Positions 18,149 to 28,084 are shown, counted from the stretch's first letter. The stretch: 55,121 nucleotides of DNA from Rhodospirillaceae bacterium (GCA_009840595.1 VXNK01000116.1:1-55121), one strand, 5' to 3'. Made by a program: numbers and translations. The notes: generated by a model not told the origin, from the letters alone.

Positions 18149-19173
18149 TGAACGGCGGCGCGGCCAGGGCCCTGCTGGATGTGCGCGATCTCAAGGTCGG
18201 CCTGCCGACCCGGCGCGGCCCTCTGGCGATCCTCAACGGCGTCGACCTGCATGTGAAGGAAGGCGAGGTCCTCGGCGTGGTCGGCGAGTCCGGGGCCGGC
18301 AAGTCGATCACCGGCCTGGCCGTGATCGGGCTGCTCGAGCCGCCGGCGCGGATCGACGGCGGCGAGGTCTGGTTCGACGGCGCGCGCATCGACGGCCTCT
18401 CCGGCGACGAGTTGCGCCGGATCCGCGGCGCCCGGATCGGCGTCATCTTCCAGGATCCGCTGACCAGCCTGAACCCGCTCTACACCATCGGCTTCCAGCT
18501 CACCGAGACCATCCGCACCCATATGGACCTGGGCGCGGACGCGGCGGAGAAGCGCGCCGTCGAGCTGCTCGACGAAGTCGGGATTCCGGCCGCGGCCTCA
18601 CGCCTCAACGCCTATCCGCATGAATTCAGCGGCGGCATGCGCCAGCGGGTCGTGATCGCGCTCGCGCTGTGCGCCAACCCGCGCCTCATCATCGCCGACG
18701 AGCCGACGACCGCGCTCGACGTCTCGATCCAGGCCCAGATCATCGGCGTGCTCAAGCGGCTGTGCCGGGAGCACGGCACCGCCGTCATGCTGATCACCCA
18801 CGACATGGGGGTGATCGCGGAGACCGCCGACCGGGTCGCGGTCATGTATGCCGGCCGGGTGATCGAGGACGGCACGGTCGCCGAGGTCGTGCGCAACGCC
18901 TCGCACCCCTATTCCCACGGCCTGATGGGCTCGATCCCGACGATCGGCGCGCGCATCGGCCGGCTGCCCCAGATAAGGGGCGCGATGCCGCGAGTCGGCG
19001 CGGTGCCGGCGGGCTGCGCCTTCGCGCCGCGCTGCCCGGACGTGCGCGACCTGTGCCGCGCCGAACGGCCGGTCATGATGGACGGCAAGGCGACGAGCGC
19101 CGCCTGCTGGCAATATTCGCCGCGCTGGTCCGATGCCGCCGCGGCAACCGGAGGAGCGGCCGCCGATGGCTGA
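18148..19173 (+). CDS. ABC transporter ATP-binding protein, DppD/OppD type
   Basis: This 341-residue ATPase powers the importer. Walker A is GESGAGKS (about residues 48-55), the signature is EFSGGMRQRV, and Walker B is RLIIADEPTTALD. The C-terminal oligopeptide/dipeptide extension includes the Cys-rich motif CAFAPRCPDVRDLCRAERP typical of this subfamily, where it can bind an iron-sulfur cluster. The ATG at 18148 overlaps the stop of the preceding permease by one base (TGATG). Its end overlaps the next ATPase start by 8 nt, indicating one transcript and translational coupling. Confidence 0.95.
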   Translation: MNGGAARALLDVRDLKVGLPTRRGPLAILNGVDLHVKEGEVLGVVGESGAGKSITGLAVIGLLEPPARIDGGEVWFDGARIDGLSGDELRRIRGARIGVIFQDPLTSLNPLYTIGFQLTETIRTHMDLGADAAEKRAVELLDEVGIPAAASRLNAYPHEFSGGMRQRVVIALALCANPRLIIADEPTTALDVSIQAQIIGVLKRLCREHGTAVMLITHDMGVIAETADRVAVMYAGRVIEDGTVAEVVRNASHPYSHGLMGSIPTIGARIGRLPQIRGAMPRVGAVPAGCAFAPRCPDVRDLCRAERPVMMDGKATSAACWQYSPRWSDAAAATGGAAADG

Positions 19174-20200
19174 TACGCCGCTCCTGCAGGTCGAGGACCT
19201 GGCGGTCCATTTCCGCTTGCCGCTGCCGGTCGCCGAGCGGGCGATGGGCCGGAGGCCGAAGGTCCTGAAGGCGGTCGACGGCGTGAGCTTCGCCATCGGC
19301 AAGGGCGTCACCCTGTCGGTGGTCGGCGAATCGGGCTGCGGCAAGTCCACCGTCGCCCGGCTGATCGCCGGCCTCTACCGGCCGACCCGGGGCCGCGTGG
19401 CGATCGACGGCCATGACGTGACCGCGGCGCGGGACCGGACGCGGGCGATCCGCCGGCGGCTCACCATGATCTTCCAGGACCCGCAGGCCTCGCTCAACCC
19501 GCGCTGGCGGGTGCGGGACATCATCGCCGAGCCGATCAGGGCCTTCGGCATCGCCGGCGACGCACGGGAAACGAGCCGGCAGGTCGACGGCCTGCTCGAA
19601 CAGGTCGGCCTCGCCGGCGCCGACGGCGAGAAATACCCGCACGAATTCTCCGGCGGCCAGCGCCAGCGCATCTCGATCGCCCGGGCGCTGGCCAGCAAGC
19701 CGGACCTGATCCTGTGCGACGAGCCGACCTCGGCGCTCGACGTATCGGTCCAGGCCCAGATCCTCAACCTGATGCGCGACCTGCAGGACGAGCTCGGCCT
19801 GACCTACCTGTTCATCAGCCACGATCTCGCGGTCGTCCACCACATGTCGGACCGGATCGCGGTGATGTATCTCGGCCGCTTTGTCGAGGTCGCCGAGGCC
19901 GCCGCCCTGTTCGCCGCGCCGCAGCATCCCTATACCCGGCTGCTGCTCGAGACGATCCCCGACCTCGGCATGACCAAGCGCGACCGCGAGGCGGTGGCCG
20001 GCGAGGTCCCCAGCCCGATCGACCCGCCGGGCGGCTGCGCCTTCCATCCGCGCTGCCCGCACGCCGACGAGCGCTGCCGCACCGAACGCCCCGACCTGCG
20101 CCCGTCACAGTCCGGCGCCGGCGGCGGCGCCGTCGCCTGCCACGCGGTCGAGGAGGGGCGGCTGCCGCCGGCGCCGTCCGGCGAAGCGGCCGATGGGTGA
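19166..20200 (+). CDS. ABC transporter ATP-binding protein, DppF/OppF type
   Basis: This is the second ATPase of the importer, 344 residues. It shows Walker A GESGCGKS, signature EFSGGQRQRI, Walker B LILCDEPTSALD, the switch His in LFISHDLAVVHHMS, and the C-terminal Cys motif CAFHPRCPHADERCRTERP. ATG 19166 lies 8 nt inside the preceding gene and has GGAGGAG upstream (19150-19156). An alternative start at 19133 would add 11 residues without family support. It closes the five-gene operon; the next gene is on the other strand, 40 bp beyond. Confidence 0.95.
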   Translation: MADTPLLQVEDLAVHFRLPLPVAERAMGRRPKVLKAVDGVSFAIGKGVTLSVVGESGCGKSTVARLIAGLYRPTRGRVAIDGHDVTAARDRTRAIRRRLTMIFQDPQASLNPRWRVRDIIAEPIRAFGIAGDARETSRQVDGLLEQVGLAGADGEKYPHEFSGGQRQRISIARALASKPDLILCDEPTSALDVSVQAQILNLMRDLQDELGLTYLFISHDLAVVHHMSDRIAVMYLGRFVEVAEAAALFAAPQHPYTRLLLETIPDLGMTKRDREAVAGEVPSPIDPPGGCAFHPRCPHADERCRTERPDLRPSQSGAGGGAVACHAVEEGRLPPAPSGEAADG

Positions 20201-20240
20201 GCGGCGACGCGGCCTGCGGCGGGTATGCCGGCGGGCGCGG

Positions 20241-20504
20241 CTACCGCTGGTTGGCCAGGCCGCCGTAAATCGCGCGCTTCGCCCTGTCGATGGAGCCGGC
20301 CCTGTCGAACCGGTCGCCGGCACCCGGCGCGGCGGCCGTCGCCCCGTCGGCGGAGGCGGTTCTGTCGAGCCGGTCGCCGCTGTTCAGGGCAGGGCTCTGG
20401 CAGGCCGCCAGCAGGCCGGCGGCCAGAGCGATACCTGCGAAGCGGCCGAGCGGCGCAAGCCCGCGCGCCGGATCGCGGTCGTATCGTGTTGAAGAGGAGC
20501 GCAT
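20241..20504 (-). CDS. Small lipoprotein of unknown function
   Basis: The 87-residue product has a lipoprotein signal peptide: a basic head, the hydrophobic core GRFAGIALAAGLLAAC, and a lipobox LAAC with the lipidated Cys at residue 35. The mature part is short, rich in Asp, Arg and Ala, and repeats the theme DRLDRTAS / DRFDRAGS / IDRAKRA. Start at 20504 is supported by AAGGAAAG a few bases upstream; the longer open frame to 20585 would place residues before the signal peptide that do not fit. It should be anchored in the envelope. No family is recognised. It sits between the importer operon and mutM. Confidence 0.7.
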   Translation of the reverse strand: MRSSSTRYDRDPARGLAPLGRFAGIALAAGLLAACQSPALNSGDRLDRTASADGATAAAPGAGDRFDRAGSIDRAKRAIYGGLANQR

Positions 20505-20645
20505 GACACTTTCCTTGTTTCGAAGTCCGTTCCTCGAATCGATATGGCGATTGCCGGGCGCGATACAGCAGGCCGCGCACCGCACGGCCGTTCACAGTTT
20601 CGCGCGCTCGCCAGCGCGCGGCGTCGCTGAACCGGCGCAGGCCTG

Positions 20646-21485
20646 ATGCCCGAACTGCCCGAAGTGGAAACCGTCGTGCGCGGGTTGCGGCCGGTGTTGG
20701 AGGGGGCGGTGCTGGTCCGGGCCGAGGCGCGGCGGCCGGACTTGCGCATCCCGGTGCCGGCGGATTTCTCCGAACGGCTCACCGGCAGGACCGTCCGGTC
20801 GGTCCGGCGGCGGGCGAAATATATCCTCGCGGAACTCGACGACGGCGCGCTGCTGATCGTCCATCTCGGCATGTCCGGGCGGCTCCATATCGACCGGGGC
20901 GACCCGGAGCTGCTGGCCCACGACCATATCGTGCTCAAGACCGACCGGGGCGACACGGTCCGGCTCAACGATCCGCGCCGCTTCGGCCTGGTCGCGCTCG
21001 ACCGGGTCGAGACCGTCGACCGGCACCGCCTGTTCGCCGGGGCCGGGCCGGAGCCGCTCGGCAATGCCTTCAACGGCCCGGCGCTCGCCGCGAAGCTGAA
21101 GGGCCGGCGCACGCCGCTCAAGGCCGCGCTGCTCGACCAGAAGACGGTCGCCGGGCTGGGTAACATCTATGTCTGCGAGGCGCTGTTCTTCGCCGGCCTG
21201 TCGCCGATGCGGCTGGCCCGCACCGTCTCGGCGCCGCAGGCCGAGGCGCTCGCCGGGGCGATCAAGGACGTGCTGAACAAGGCCATCGCGGCCGGCGGCT
21301 CCAGCCTGCGCGACTATGTCCAGCCGTCGGGCGAGCTGGGCTATTTCCAGCACCAGTGGGCGGTCTACGGCCGGGAGGGCGAGGCCTGCCCCGGCTGCGA
21401 CTGTGCGGTCGCGGAGACCGGCGGCATCCGCCGGATCGTGCAGTCCAACCGCTCGACTTTCTACTGTCCGCACCGCCAGCGATAG
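20646..21485 (+). CDS. mutM: Formamidopyrimidine-DNA glycosylase (Fpg/MutM)
   Basis: MutM removes 8-oxoguanine and formamidopyrimidines and nicks the abasic site. The 279-residue product begins [14 protein letters not shown], with catalytic Pro2 and Glu3. The helix-two-turn-helix region ([19 protein letters not shown]) and the conserved Lys in RRRAKYIL are present. The C-terminal zinc finger starts with CPGC but ends FYCPHRQR, where the family normally has a fourth Cys two residues after CP; the codon is CGC instead of TGC. The protein may be less stable or use His as ligand. It precedes an enoyl-CoA hydratase gene, as in many alphaproteobacteria. Confidence 0.95.
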   Translation: MPELPEVETVVRGLRPVLEGAVLVRAEARRPDLRIPVPADFSERLTGRTVRSVRRRAKYILAELDDGALLIVHLGMSGRLHIDRGDPELLAHDHIVLKTDRGDTVRLNDPRRFGLVALDRVETVDRHRLFAGAGPEPLGNAFNGPALAAKLKGRRTPLKAALLDQKTVAGLGNIYVCEALFFAGLSPMRLARTVSAPQAEALAGAIKDVLNKAIAAGGSSLRDYVQPSGELGYFQHQWAVYGREGEACPGCDCAVAETGGIRRIVQSNRSTFYCPHRQR

Positions 21486-21587
21486 GCTAGAACCGGCGCC
21501 TCTCCAGCGAAATTCCGGCGAAGACGCGAGGCAAGGCCGATGGCGCGCGCCCTGAGAAAGCAGCGGAGAGAGCAGCGGAGCAGGCGA

Positions 21588-22364
21588 ATGGACTACGACA
21601 ACATCATCTACGAGACCCGCGGCCCGGTCGGGCTGATCACGCTCAACCGGCCGAAGGCGCTGAACGCGCTCAATTCGGCGCTGGTCGCCGAACTGGGCGA
21701 CGCGCTGAACAAGGCGCAGGACGACGACGCCATCGGCGCCATCGTGCTGACCGGCAACGAGAAGGCCTTCGCCGCCGGCGCCGACATCAAGGAAATGCAG
21801 GCAAAGTCGTTCCAGGACGTCTATCTGGAGGATTTCATCACCAACGGCTGGGAGGTCGTCACGACGATCCGCAAGCCGGTGATCGCCGCAGTCGCCGGCT
21901 ATGCGCTGGGCGGCGGCTGCGAGGTCGCCATGATGTGCGATTTCATCCTGGCGGCGGAGAATGCGCGCTTCGGCCAGCCGGAGATCAACCTGGGCGTCCT
22001 GCCCGGCGCCGGCGGCACCCAGCGGCTGACCAGGTTCGTCGGCAAGTCCAAGGCGATGGAAATGTCGCTGACCGGCCGGATGATGGATGCCGAGGAGGCC
22101 GAGCGCGCCGGGCTGGTCAGCCGCATCGTGCCGCTCGACGAGCTGGTGGACGAAGCCGTCCGGACCGCCGAGGTCATCGCGAAGCAGTCGCGCCCGGCGG
22201 TCTACATGACCGTCGAGGCGATCGACCGCGCCTACGAGACGCCGCTGCGCGAGGGCGTGCTGTTCGAGCGCCGGATGTTCCACGCCGCCTTCGCGACCGA
22301 CGACCGGGCCGAGGGCATGGCCGCCTTCATCGAGAAGCGCGAGCCGAAATTCAAGAACCGCTAA
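21588..22364 (+). CDS. Enoyl-CoA hydratase
   Basis: A crotonase-superfamily enzyme that hydrates trans-2-enoyl-CoA in fatty-acid or amino-acid degradation. The 258-residue product has typical length from ATG 21588. The oxyanion-hole segment FAAGADIKEM and the block YALGGGCEVAMMCD supply the first catalytic Glu (GGCE), and the second comes from FGQPEINLGVLPGAGG. An upstream ATG at 21540 would add 16 basic residues with no family support; GGAG (21577-21580) is a fair ribosome site for the chosen start. It follows mutM by about 100 bp on the same strand. Confidence 0.95.
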   Translation: MDYDNIIYETRGPVGLITLNRPKALNALNSALVAELGDALNKAQDDDAIGAIVLTGNEKAFAAGADIKEMQAKSFQDVYLEDFITNGWEVVTTIRKPVIAAVAGYALGGGCEVAMMCDFILAAENARFGQPEINLGVLPGAGGTQRLTRFVGKSKAMEMSLTGRMMDAEEAERAGLVSRIVPLDELVDEAVRTAEVIAKQSRPAVYMTVEAIDRAYETPLREGVLFERRMFHAAFATDDRAEGMAAFIEKREPKFKNR

Positions 22365-22408
22365 TCGAACGACCGGCGCCTGAGGCCGCCCCAAGGGAAT
22401 CCACGTCG

Positions 22409-23329
22409 ATGACCGAACTCATCCTGCATCACTATGAAGGCTCGCCCTTCGCCCACAAGATCCGCGCGATCTTCGGCTTCAAGGGTCTGGCCTGGCGGTC
22501 GGTCGAGATTCCGATGATCATGCCGAAGCCGGACCTGATGCCGCTGTCCGGCGGCTACCGGCGCACGCCGGTGATGCAGGCCGGCGCCGACATCTATCAC
22601 GACACCCAGCTGATCGCCGCCGAACTGGAACGCCGGCACCCGGCGCCGACCCTGTATCCGAACGGCGGCGAGGGCATGGCCCATGCGCTCACCTTCTGGG
22701 CCGACGGCGCGCTGTTCGGCGCGACTACGGGTGCGGCCTTCGCCCATATCGCCGACCGGATGCCGCCGGCCTTCTTCGCCGACCGGGCCGCCATGCGCGG
22801 GCAGGAACCGGCGCCGCCGGAGAAGATCATGGCCGCCGCGCCCCGGCTGGTCGCGGAACTCAACCGCACGATGCATCTTGTGGAAGGCTGGCTGGCCGAC
22901 GGCCGGCCCTTCCTGCTCGGCGACGCCGCCGGGCTGGCCGATTTCTCGATCTTCCATCCCTTCTGGATGCTGAACCGGACCGGCCGGAAGAACGCCGCAC
23001 TGCTGGAGCCGTTCTCCAACATCCGCGACTGGCTCGACCGGATCGCGGCCTTCGGCACGGGGTCGCCGACCGGACTGGATGCGCAGGAGGCGCTGGACAT
23101 CGCCAGATCCGCCGACCCGGCCGATCCGGGCGAGAGCGCGCCCGACGATGCCGGGCCGGCCCTTGGGCAGAGGGTCTCGGTGCTGGCGGCGGACAGGGTG
23201 CCGGACGCGGTGATCGGGGAAGTCGTCGCCGTGCGGCGTAACGCGGTGGTCGTCCGGCGCGAGGATGCGCGCGTCGGGACGGTTCACAACCATTTTCCGC
23301 GCTTCGGCTACCATATCCGACCGGCCTGA
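22409..23329 (+). CDS. Glutathione S-transferase family protein with C-terminal extension
   Basis: The 306-residue product starts with a thioredoxin-like GST N-terminal domain (LILHHYEGSPFAHKIRAIFG, GYRRTPVMQAGADIYHDTQL) and continues with an alpha-helical C-terminal domain (LGDAAGLADFSIFHPFWML). The last 75 or so residues form a beta-rich extension (GQRVSVLAADRVPDAVIGEV and onward) not found in classical GSTs, giving a longer protein than the usual 200-230. Glutathione transfer or a binding role is inferred; substrate is unknown. The gene is 44 bp downstream of the enoyl-CoA hydratase and may be cotranscribed. The upstream open frame is a shadow of that gene. Confidence 0.85.
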   Translation: MTELILHHYEGSPFAHKIRAIFGFKGLAWRSVEIPMIMPKPDLMPLSGGYRRTPVMQAGADIYHDTQLIAAELERRHPAPTLYPNGGEGMAHALTFWADGALFGATTGAAFAHIADRMPPAFFADRAAMRGQEPAPPEKIMAAAPRLVAELNRTMHLVEGWLADGRPFLLGDAAGLADFSIFHPFWMLNRTGRKNAALLEPFSNIRDWLDRIAAFGTGSPTGLDAQEALDIARSADPADPGESAPDDAGPALGQRVSVLAADRVPDAVIGEVVAVRRNAVVVRREDARVGTVHNHFPRFGYHIRPA

Positions 23330-23509
23330 GCGGCCGGACAAAGAGGTGCCGGCGGTCGGCCGTTCCGGGCAGGCGCAATCGCCGGAGTGGCGGCGCCGCA
23401 CCGGCAAGGCCGCGGCCCCGGTGCCGGATCGCGACATTCCGCAACACCCGCACCGGGCGGGTCTGCGGCGACGCAGGTTTCGCTTGCCGCGGCCGGGCGG
23501 CGGGCCTAG

Positions 23510-24784
<1,275 letters not shown>

Positions 24785-24853
24785 GCGCGCCGGAAACCGG
24801 CCGCCCCGCCGTTCTACAACCAGCGGAGACGGCAAACCGGAACGGAGCCGGTT

Positions 24854-25381
24854 GTGACAGCGAGAGACATCCTGCTGCCCCTGGCGCTTCTCGCCCTGCT
24901 GGCGGCGGGCGCCATCTTCGGCTTCTTCTTCGCCTGGGTGTGCTCCACCATGTGGGGCCTCGACAGCACCGACCCCCGGGTCGCGATCGCGGCGATGCAG
25001 GCGATGAACGCTTCGGTGCGCAACCCGGTGTTCGCGCTGGCCTTTTTCGGGACGCCGGTCTTTCTGGCCGCCGCGGCTTCGGTAGCCTGGGCGGCCCGGA
25101 CGCCGCGCGCGGCGCTGTTGTTCGGCCTCGCCTGCGCGCTCTATCTGGCGGGCGGCCTGGCGCTGACGATGATGGCCAGCGTGCCGATGAACGAGGCGCT
25201 CGCCGCGGTCCGCATTCCGGCGGATGCGGCGGCGGCCCGGACGATCTGGGTCGACTATTCGGCAGACTGGCAGCTGTGGAATATCGCGAGAACTGTCGTC
25301 TGCGCCGTTGTCCTGCTGCTGGTCGGCGCGGCCTTCCTGACGTTGCGCGACAGCGCCCCGGAACACGCCGCGCATGGCTGA
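24854..25381 (+). CDS. DUF1772 family membrane protein
   Basis: The 175-residue product has four predicted membrane helices (LLPLALLALLAAGAIFGFFF, ALAFFGTPVFLAAAASVAWA, ALLFGLACALYLAGGLALTM, TVVCAVVLLLVGAAFL). The pattern TMWGLDSTDPRVAIAAMQAM-N after the first helix is what I recall of DUF1772, a family that includes anthrone-oxygenase-like proteins. Any catalytic role is speculative. The GTG start at 24854 is inferred from the position of the first helix. Its stop overlaps the next gene by 8 nt (25374-25381), implying coupling to the FkbM methyltransferase. Confidence 0.78.
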   Translation: MTARDILLPLALLALLAAGAIFGFFFAWVCSTMWGLDSTDPRVAIAAMQAMNASVRNPVFALAFFGTPVFLAAAASVAWAARTPRAALLFGLACALYLAGGLALTMMASVPMNEALAAVRIPADAAAARTIWVDYSADWQLWNIARTVVCAVVLLLVGAAFLTLRDSAPEHAAHG

Positions 25382-26303
25382 GCGGCAGACCGGTTCCGCC
25401 GAGGCGGCCGCGGCCGCTATGCGCGCGCTCCCGGTCCGGCAGCGCAATCGCCTGCTGTTCGATCTTCTGGCGGAAGCCGGCGCAACGGGCATCGTCATTC
25501 CCGGCGCGAACGGCGAAATCGAAGGCAGCCTGGCCGACCGCACGGTCATTCTGAAATACCTCAAGAATAAATCCTGGTCGGTCGAAGCCATCCGGCTGAT
25601 GCAGGCGATCTTCGCGGGGCACGGTCCGGGCAGCTGGGTCGACCTCGGCGCCAACATCGGCGCCATGACGATTCCGGCGGCGCACGCCGGCGCGGTTTGC
25701 CACGCCGTCGAGCCCGAGCCGTCGAACCTCGCCCTGCTCCGGCGCAACATCGCGCGCAACGGCGTGGCGGACCGCGTCACGGTGCATGAAGCGGCGGCGT
25801 GGCACGAGGCGGCCGCACTGACGTTCGAGATCGCGCCGTCCAACCTCGGCGATCACCGGCTGCGCACGAAGGCGCCCGGCCCGGACAGCGCCTACGGCGA
25901 AGCGGCGCGTGAAACCATCGCCGTGGCAGCCCGGCCGGTCGACGCGCTGATCGATGCCGGCAGCCTCGCCGGTCCGGTGCTGGTCAAGGCCGATGTCCAG
26001 GGCGCGGAAGCGCAGGCGCTGGCCGGCGGTGCGGCCCTGCTCGGCCGGGCGGACCTCGCCCTGCTGGAATACTGGCCCTACGGCCTGCGCCGTCTCGGCA
26101 CCGACCCGGCTTCGCTGTTTACCGCCGTGCGCCGCCATTTCGAATACGCCGCCCTGCTGGCCGACGACCAGGCGCCCGAGACCGTTCGGCTTGTGCGGTT
26201 CGACGACCTGACCGCCGGTCTGCTCGCCGCCGAGGAGGAGAACCGCACCGTCGCGCTGGATCTGGTGCTGAGCAAGGAGCGGACGCCGCTATGGACCGGC
26301 TGA
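25374..26303 (+). CDS. FkbM family methyltransferase
   Basis: A SAM-dependent methyltransferase of the FkbM group, which methylates sugars, polyketides or other small molecules. The 309-residue product shows the SAM-binding motif WVDLGANIGAMTIPAA, the acidic motif AVEPEPSNLALLRRNIARNG, and the FkbM-typical VLVKADVQGAEAQAL. The N-terminal 80 residues are helical and precede the Rossmann domain. The ATG lies inside the end of the DUF1772 gene, so the two are probably translated together. There is no glycan cluster around it that would identify the substrate. Confidence 0.88.
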   Translation: MAERQTGSAEAAAAAMRALPVRQRNRLLFDLLAEAGATGIVIPGANGEIEGSLADRTVILKYLKNKSWSVEAIRLMQAIFAGHGPGSWVDLGANIGAMTIPAAHAGAVCHAVEPEPSNLALLRRNIARNGVADRVTVHEAAAWHEAAALTFEIAPSNLGDHRLRTKAPGPDSAYGEAARETIAVAARPVDALIDAGSLAGPVLVKADVQGAEAQALAGGAALLGRADLALLEYWPYGLRRLGTDPASLFTAVRRHFEYAALLADDQAPETVRLVRFDDLTAGLLAAEEENRTVALDLVLSKERTPLWTG

Positions 26304-26365
26304 GGCCGTAGCGGCCGCCGTCCCGCGGTTTCCGCGGAAGATGCCCGCACGGAAAGGAGAGCTTC

Positions 26366-26848
26366 ATGAAACCGATGCTGCAATCCGTTTTCGCGACCGG
26401 GGCGCTCGCCCTGTTCCTGACGATGCCGGCGGCACCGCTGCAGGCGGGGCCGGGCGCGCCGGCACGGACGGCGGGCGCGGGCGCAGCCTGGAGCCATGCC
26501 GGGCCGGAAGCGATCCTCGTCCACGACCGGCGGGGGCCTCGCTACGACCGCTGGCGTCCCCGCCACGACCGCTGGCGCGGCCGGCACGGCTACCCGCCGC
26601 GCTGGCGGCACCGGCACCGGCCTTATCCGCACCGGTCTTATCCGCACCGGGCCACGCCCTACTGGAGCTTCACTTATCCGCTTGCCTGCTTCGCCGCGAC
26701 GCCCTGGCCGCGGGGGCACTGGCGAAACCATCGCCATCGCCATGTCCGGGGCCACCGCCACCGGGTTCCGCGCCACCGCCATATCCGCTGCCATGGCGGA
26801 GTCACGGTCGTCCTGCCGTTGTCCCATCCGCCGCGCCGTTACCGGTAG
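26366..26848 (+). CDS. Secreted His/Arg-rich repetitive protein, function unknown
   Basis: The 160-residue product has a Sec signal peptide (MLQSVFATGALALFLTMPAA, cleavage near LQAG) and a mature region very rich in His, Arg, Tyr and Pro, with short repeats such as RYDRWRPRHDRWRGRHG and YPHRSYPHR. The DNA shows a 14-bp unit duplicated at 26622-26635 and 26637-26650. A strong Shine-Dalgarno AAGGAGA stands 7 nt before the ATG. Metal binding in the periplasm or cell surface is a reasonable guess from the His clusters but is not shown. Low-complexity composition makes homology hard to judge; signal peptide and ribosome site argue that it is real. Confidence 0.65.
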   Translation: MKPMLQSVFATGALALFLTMPAAPLQAGPGAPARTAGAGAAWSHAGPEAILVHDRRGPRYDRWRPRHDRWRGRHGYPPRWRHRHRPYPHRSYPHRATPYWSFTYPLACFAATPWPRGHWRNHRHRHVRGHRHRVPRHRHIRCHGGVTVVLPLSHPPRRYR

Positions 26849-26872
26849 CGGTCCGGACCCGGTCCGCCGGTT

Positions 26873-27595
26873 TCAACCGCGCTTTCGCGCCCGCGCCTTG
26901 CGCGCCAGCAGGTTGAGGGTCTCCACGCCGAGCGCGAAGGCCATGGCGAAATACAGGTAGCCCTTGGGGATATGCAGGCCGACGCCGTCGGCGACCAGCA
27001 TCACCCCGACCAGGATCAGGAAGGACAGCGCCAGCATCTTGATCGTCGGGTGGGCGGCGACGAAGCGGCCGACCGGTTCGGCCGCCAGCAGCATCACCAG
27101 GATGGCGATGACGATGGCGGCGACCATCACCTCGATATGGCGCGCCATGCCGACCGCGGTGATCACCGAATCGAGCGAGAACACGATATCGATCACCGCG
27201 ATCTGGGCGATGACCACGCCGAAGCCGCCCCAGAGCCTGGTCGGCGTGCTCTTGCGGCCGCCTTCAAGGTCGTGGTCGATCTCCATGGTGGCCTTGCCGA
27301 TCAGGAACAGGCCGCCCGCGATCAGCACGATATCGCGCCAGGAAATTTCCTCGCCGAAGACGGCGAACAGCGCTTGGTTGAGACCGGCCAGCCAGGTGAT
27401 GACGAACAGCAGGGCGAGGCGCGTGACCAGCGCGGCGCCGAGGCCGAGCCGGCGCGCCGCGGGGCGCTGCCGCTCCGGGAGGCGGTCGGCCAGAATGGCG
27501 ATGAAGATCAGATTGTCGATGCCGAGCACGATCTCGAGCGCGGTCAGCGTCGCCAGGCTGATCCAGACGTCCGGGTCGGCCAGAAGGTCGATCAT
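26873..27595 (-). CDS. TerC family integral membrane protein
   Basis: TerC-family proteins are polytopic membrane proteins linked to tellurite resistance and, in several bacteria, to manganese export during exoenzyme metallation. The 240-residue product has about seven membrane segments and the two acidic signatures LEIVLGIDNLIFIAI (residues 21-35) and VIDIVFSLDSVITAVG, which form the presumed metal-binding site. The end is basic (LLARKARARKRG). It lies 33 bp downstream of the S4-domain gene on the same strand and may be cotranscribed with it and the helicase. Confidence 0.92.
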   Translation of the reverse strand: MIDLLADPDVWISLATLTALEIVLGIDNLIFIAILADRLPERQRPAARRLGLGAALVTRLALLFVITWLAGLNQALFAVFGEEISWRDIVLIAGGLFLIGKATMEIDHDLEGGRKSTPTRLWGGFGVVIAQIAVIDIVFSLDSVITAVGMARHIEVMVAAIVIAILVMLLAAEPVGRFVAAHPTIKMLALSFLILVGVMLVADGVGLHIPKGYLYFAMAFALGVETLNLLARKARARKRG

Positions 27596-27628
27596 GCTTG
27601 CCGTTCCTGTGGCGCTATCCGTTCCGGT

Positions 27629-28084
27629 TCAGGGCCGGCCGCGCAGCCGTTCGATGGCCCGGCGCTCGGCCTTGGTCGGCCGGCCGGCGCCGGCGTCCCG
27701 ATGCGGTGCGGCGGGCGCGCTGTCCCGCTCGGCCTCCGCAGCCGCCGGCCGCGGCGCCGGCGGCGCCAGATCCTCGTACAACGTCTGCGCTTCGGCGGCC
27801 GGTCCGCGGCGAACGCCGAACGCGCGGACCTCGACGACCCTGATCCGGCCGCCCTGCGGAAAGGTCAGCACGTCGCCGCGCCGGACCCGGTAGTGCGCCT
27901 TGGCGATCGGGTCGCCGTTCACCCGCAATTTGCCGGCGTTGCACAGCTTGCCGGCCAGGGTCCGGGTCTTGAAGAAGCGGGCGTACCACAGCCACTTGTC
28001 GAGGCGCGGCCCGATTTCGTCCTGCCCGATTTCTTCTTGCCCGATTTCTTCTTGCCCGGCGGCGGCGGTCGGCGATACCGGCAT
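27629..28084 (-). CDS. S4-domain RNA-binding protein (Hsp15-like)
   Basis: The 151-residue product has a single S4 domain at about 26-90 (LDKWLWYARFFKTRTLAGKL, KLRVNGDPIAKAHYRVRRGD) as in Hsp15/HslR, which binds free 50S subunits with stalled nascent chains. The C-terminal third is Ala/Pro/Arg-rich and disordered. The N-terminus contains GQEEIGQEEIGQDEIG, encoded by three near-identical 15-bp units at 28010-28054. An alternative start after this repeat is not obvious, as no ATG follows before the S4 domain. It starts 6 nt after the helicase stop; helicase-S4 pairing is a known alphaproteobacterial arrangement. Confidence 0.88.
   Translation of the reverse strand: MPVSPTAAAGQEEIGQEEIGQDEIGPRLDKWLWYARFFKTRTLAGKLCNAGKLRVNGDPIAKAHYRVRRGDVLTFPQGGRIRVVEVRAFGVRRGPAAEAQTLYEDLAPPAPRPAAAEAERDSAPAAPHRDAGAGRPTKAERRAIERLRGRP
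28010..28054 (-). repeat. Three tandem 15-bp units in the S4 gene
   Basis: CCCGATTTCGTCCTG, CCCGATTTCTTCTTG and CCCGATTTCTTCTTG follow each other without gap. Read on the reverse strand they encode repeated Gln-Glu/Asp-Glu-Ile-Gly. Such units expand and contract by slippage, so the number may vary among relatives. Confidence 0.8.

Noticed and set aside
20193..20646. Short forward open frames overlapping the small lipoprotein
   Set aside because: The reverse frame has a signal peptide, lipobox and ribosome site; the forward frames are arginine-rich shadows.
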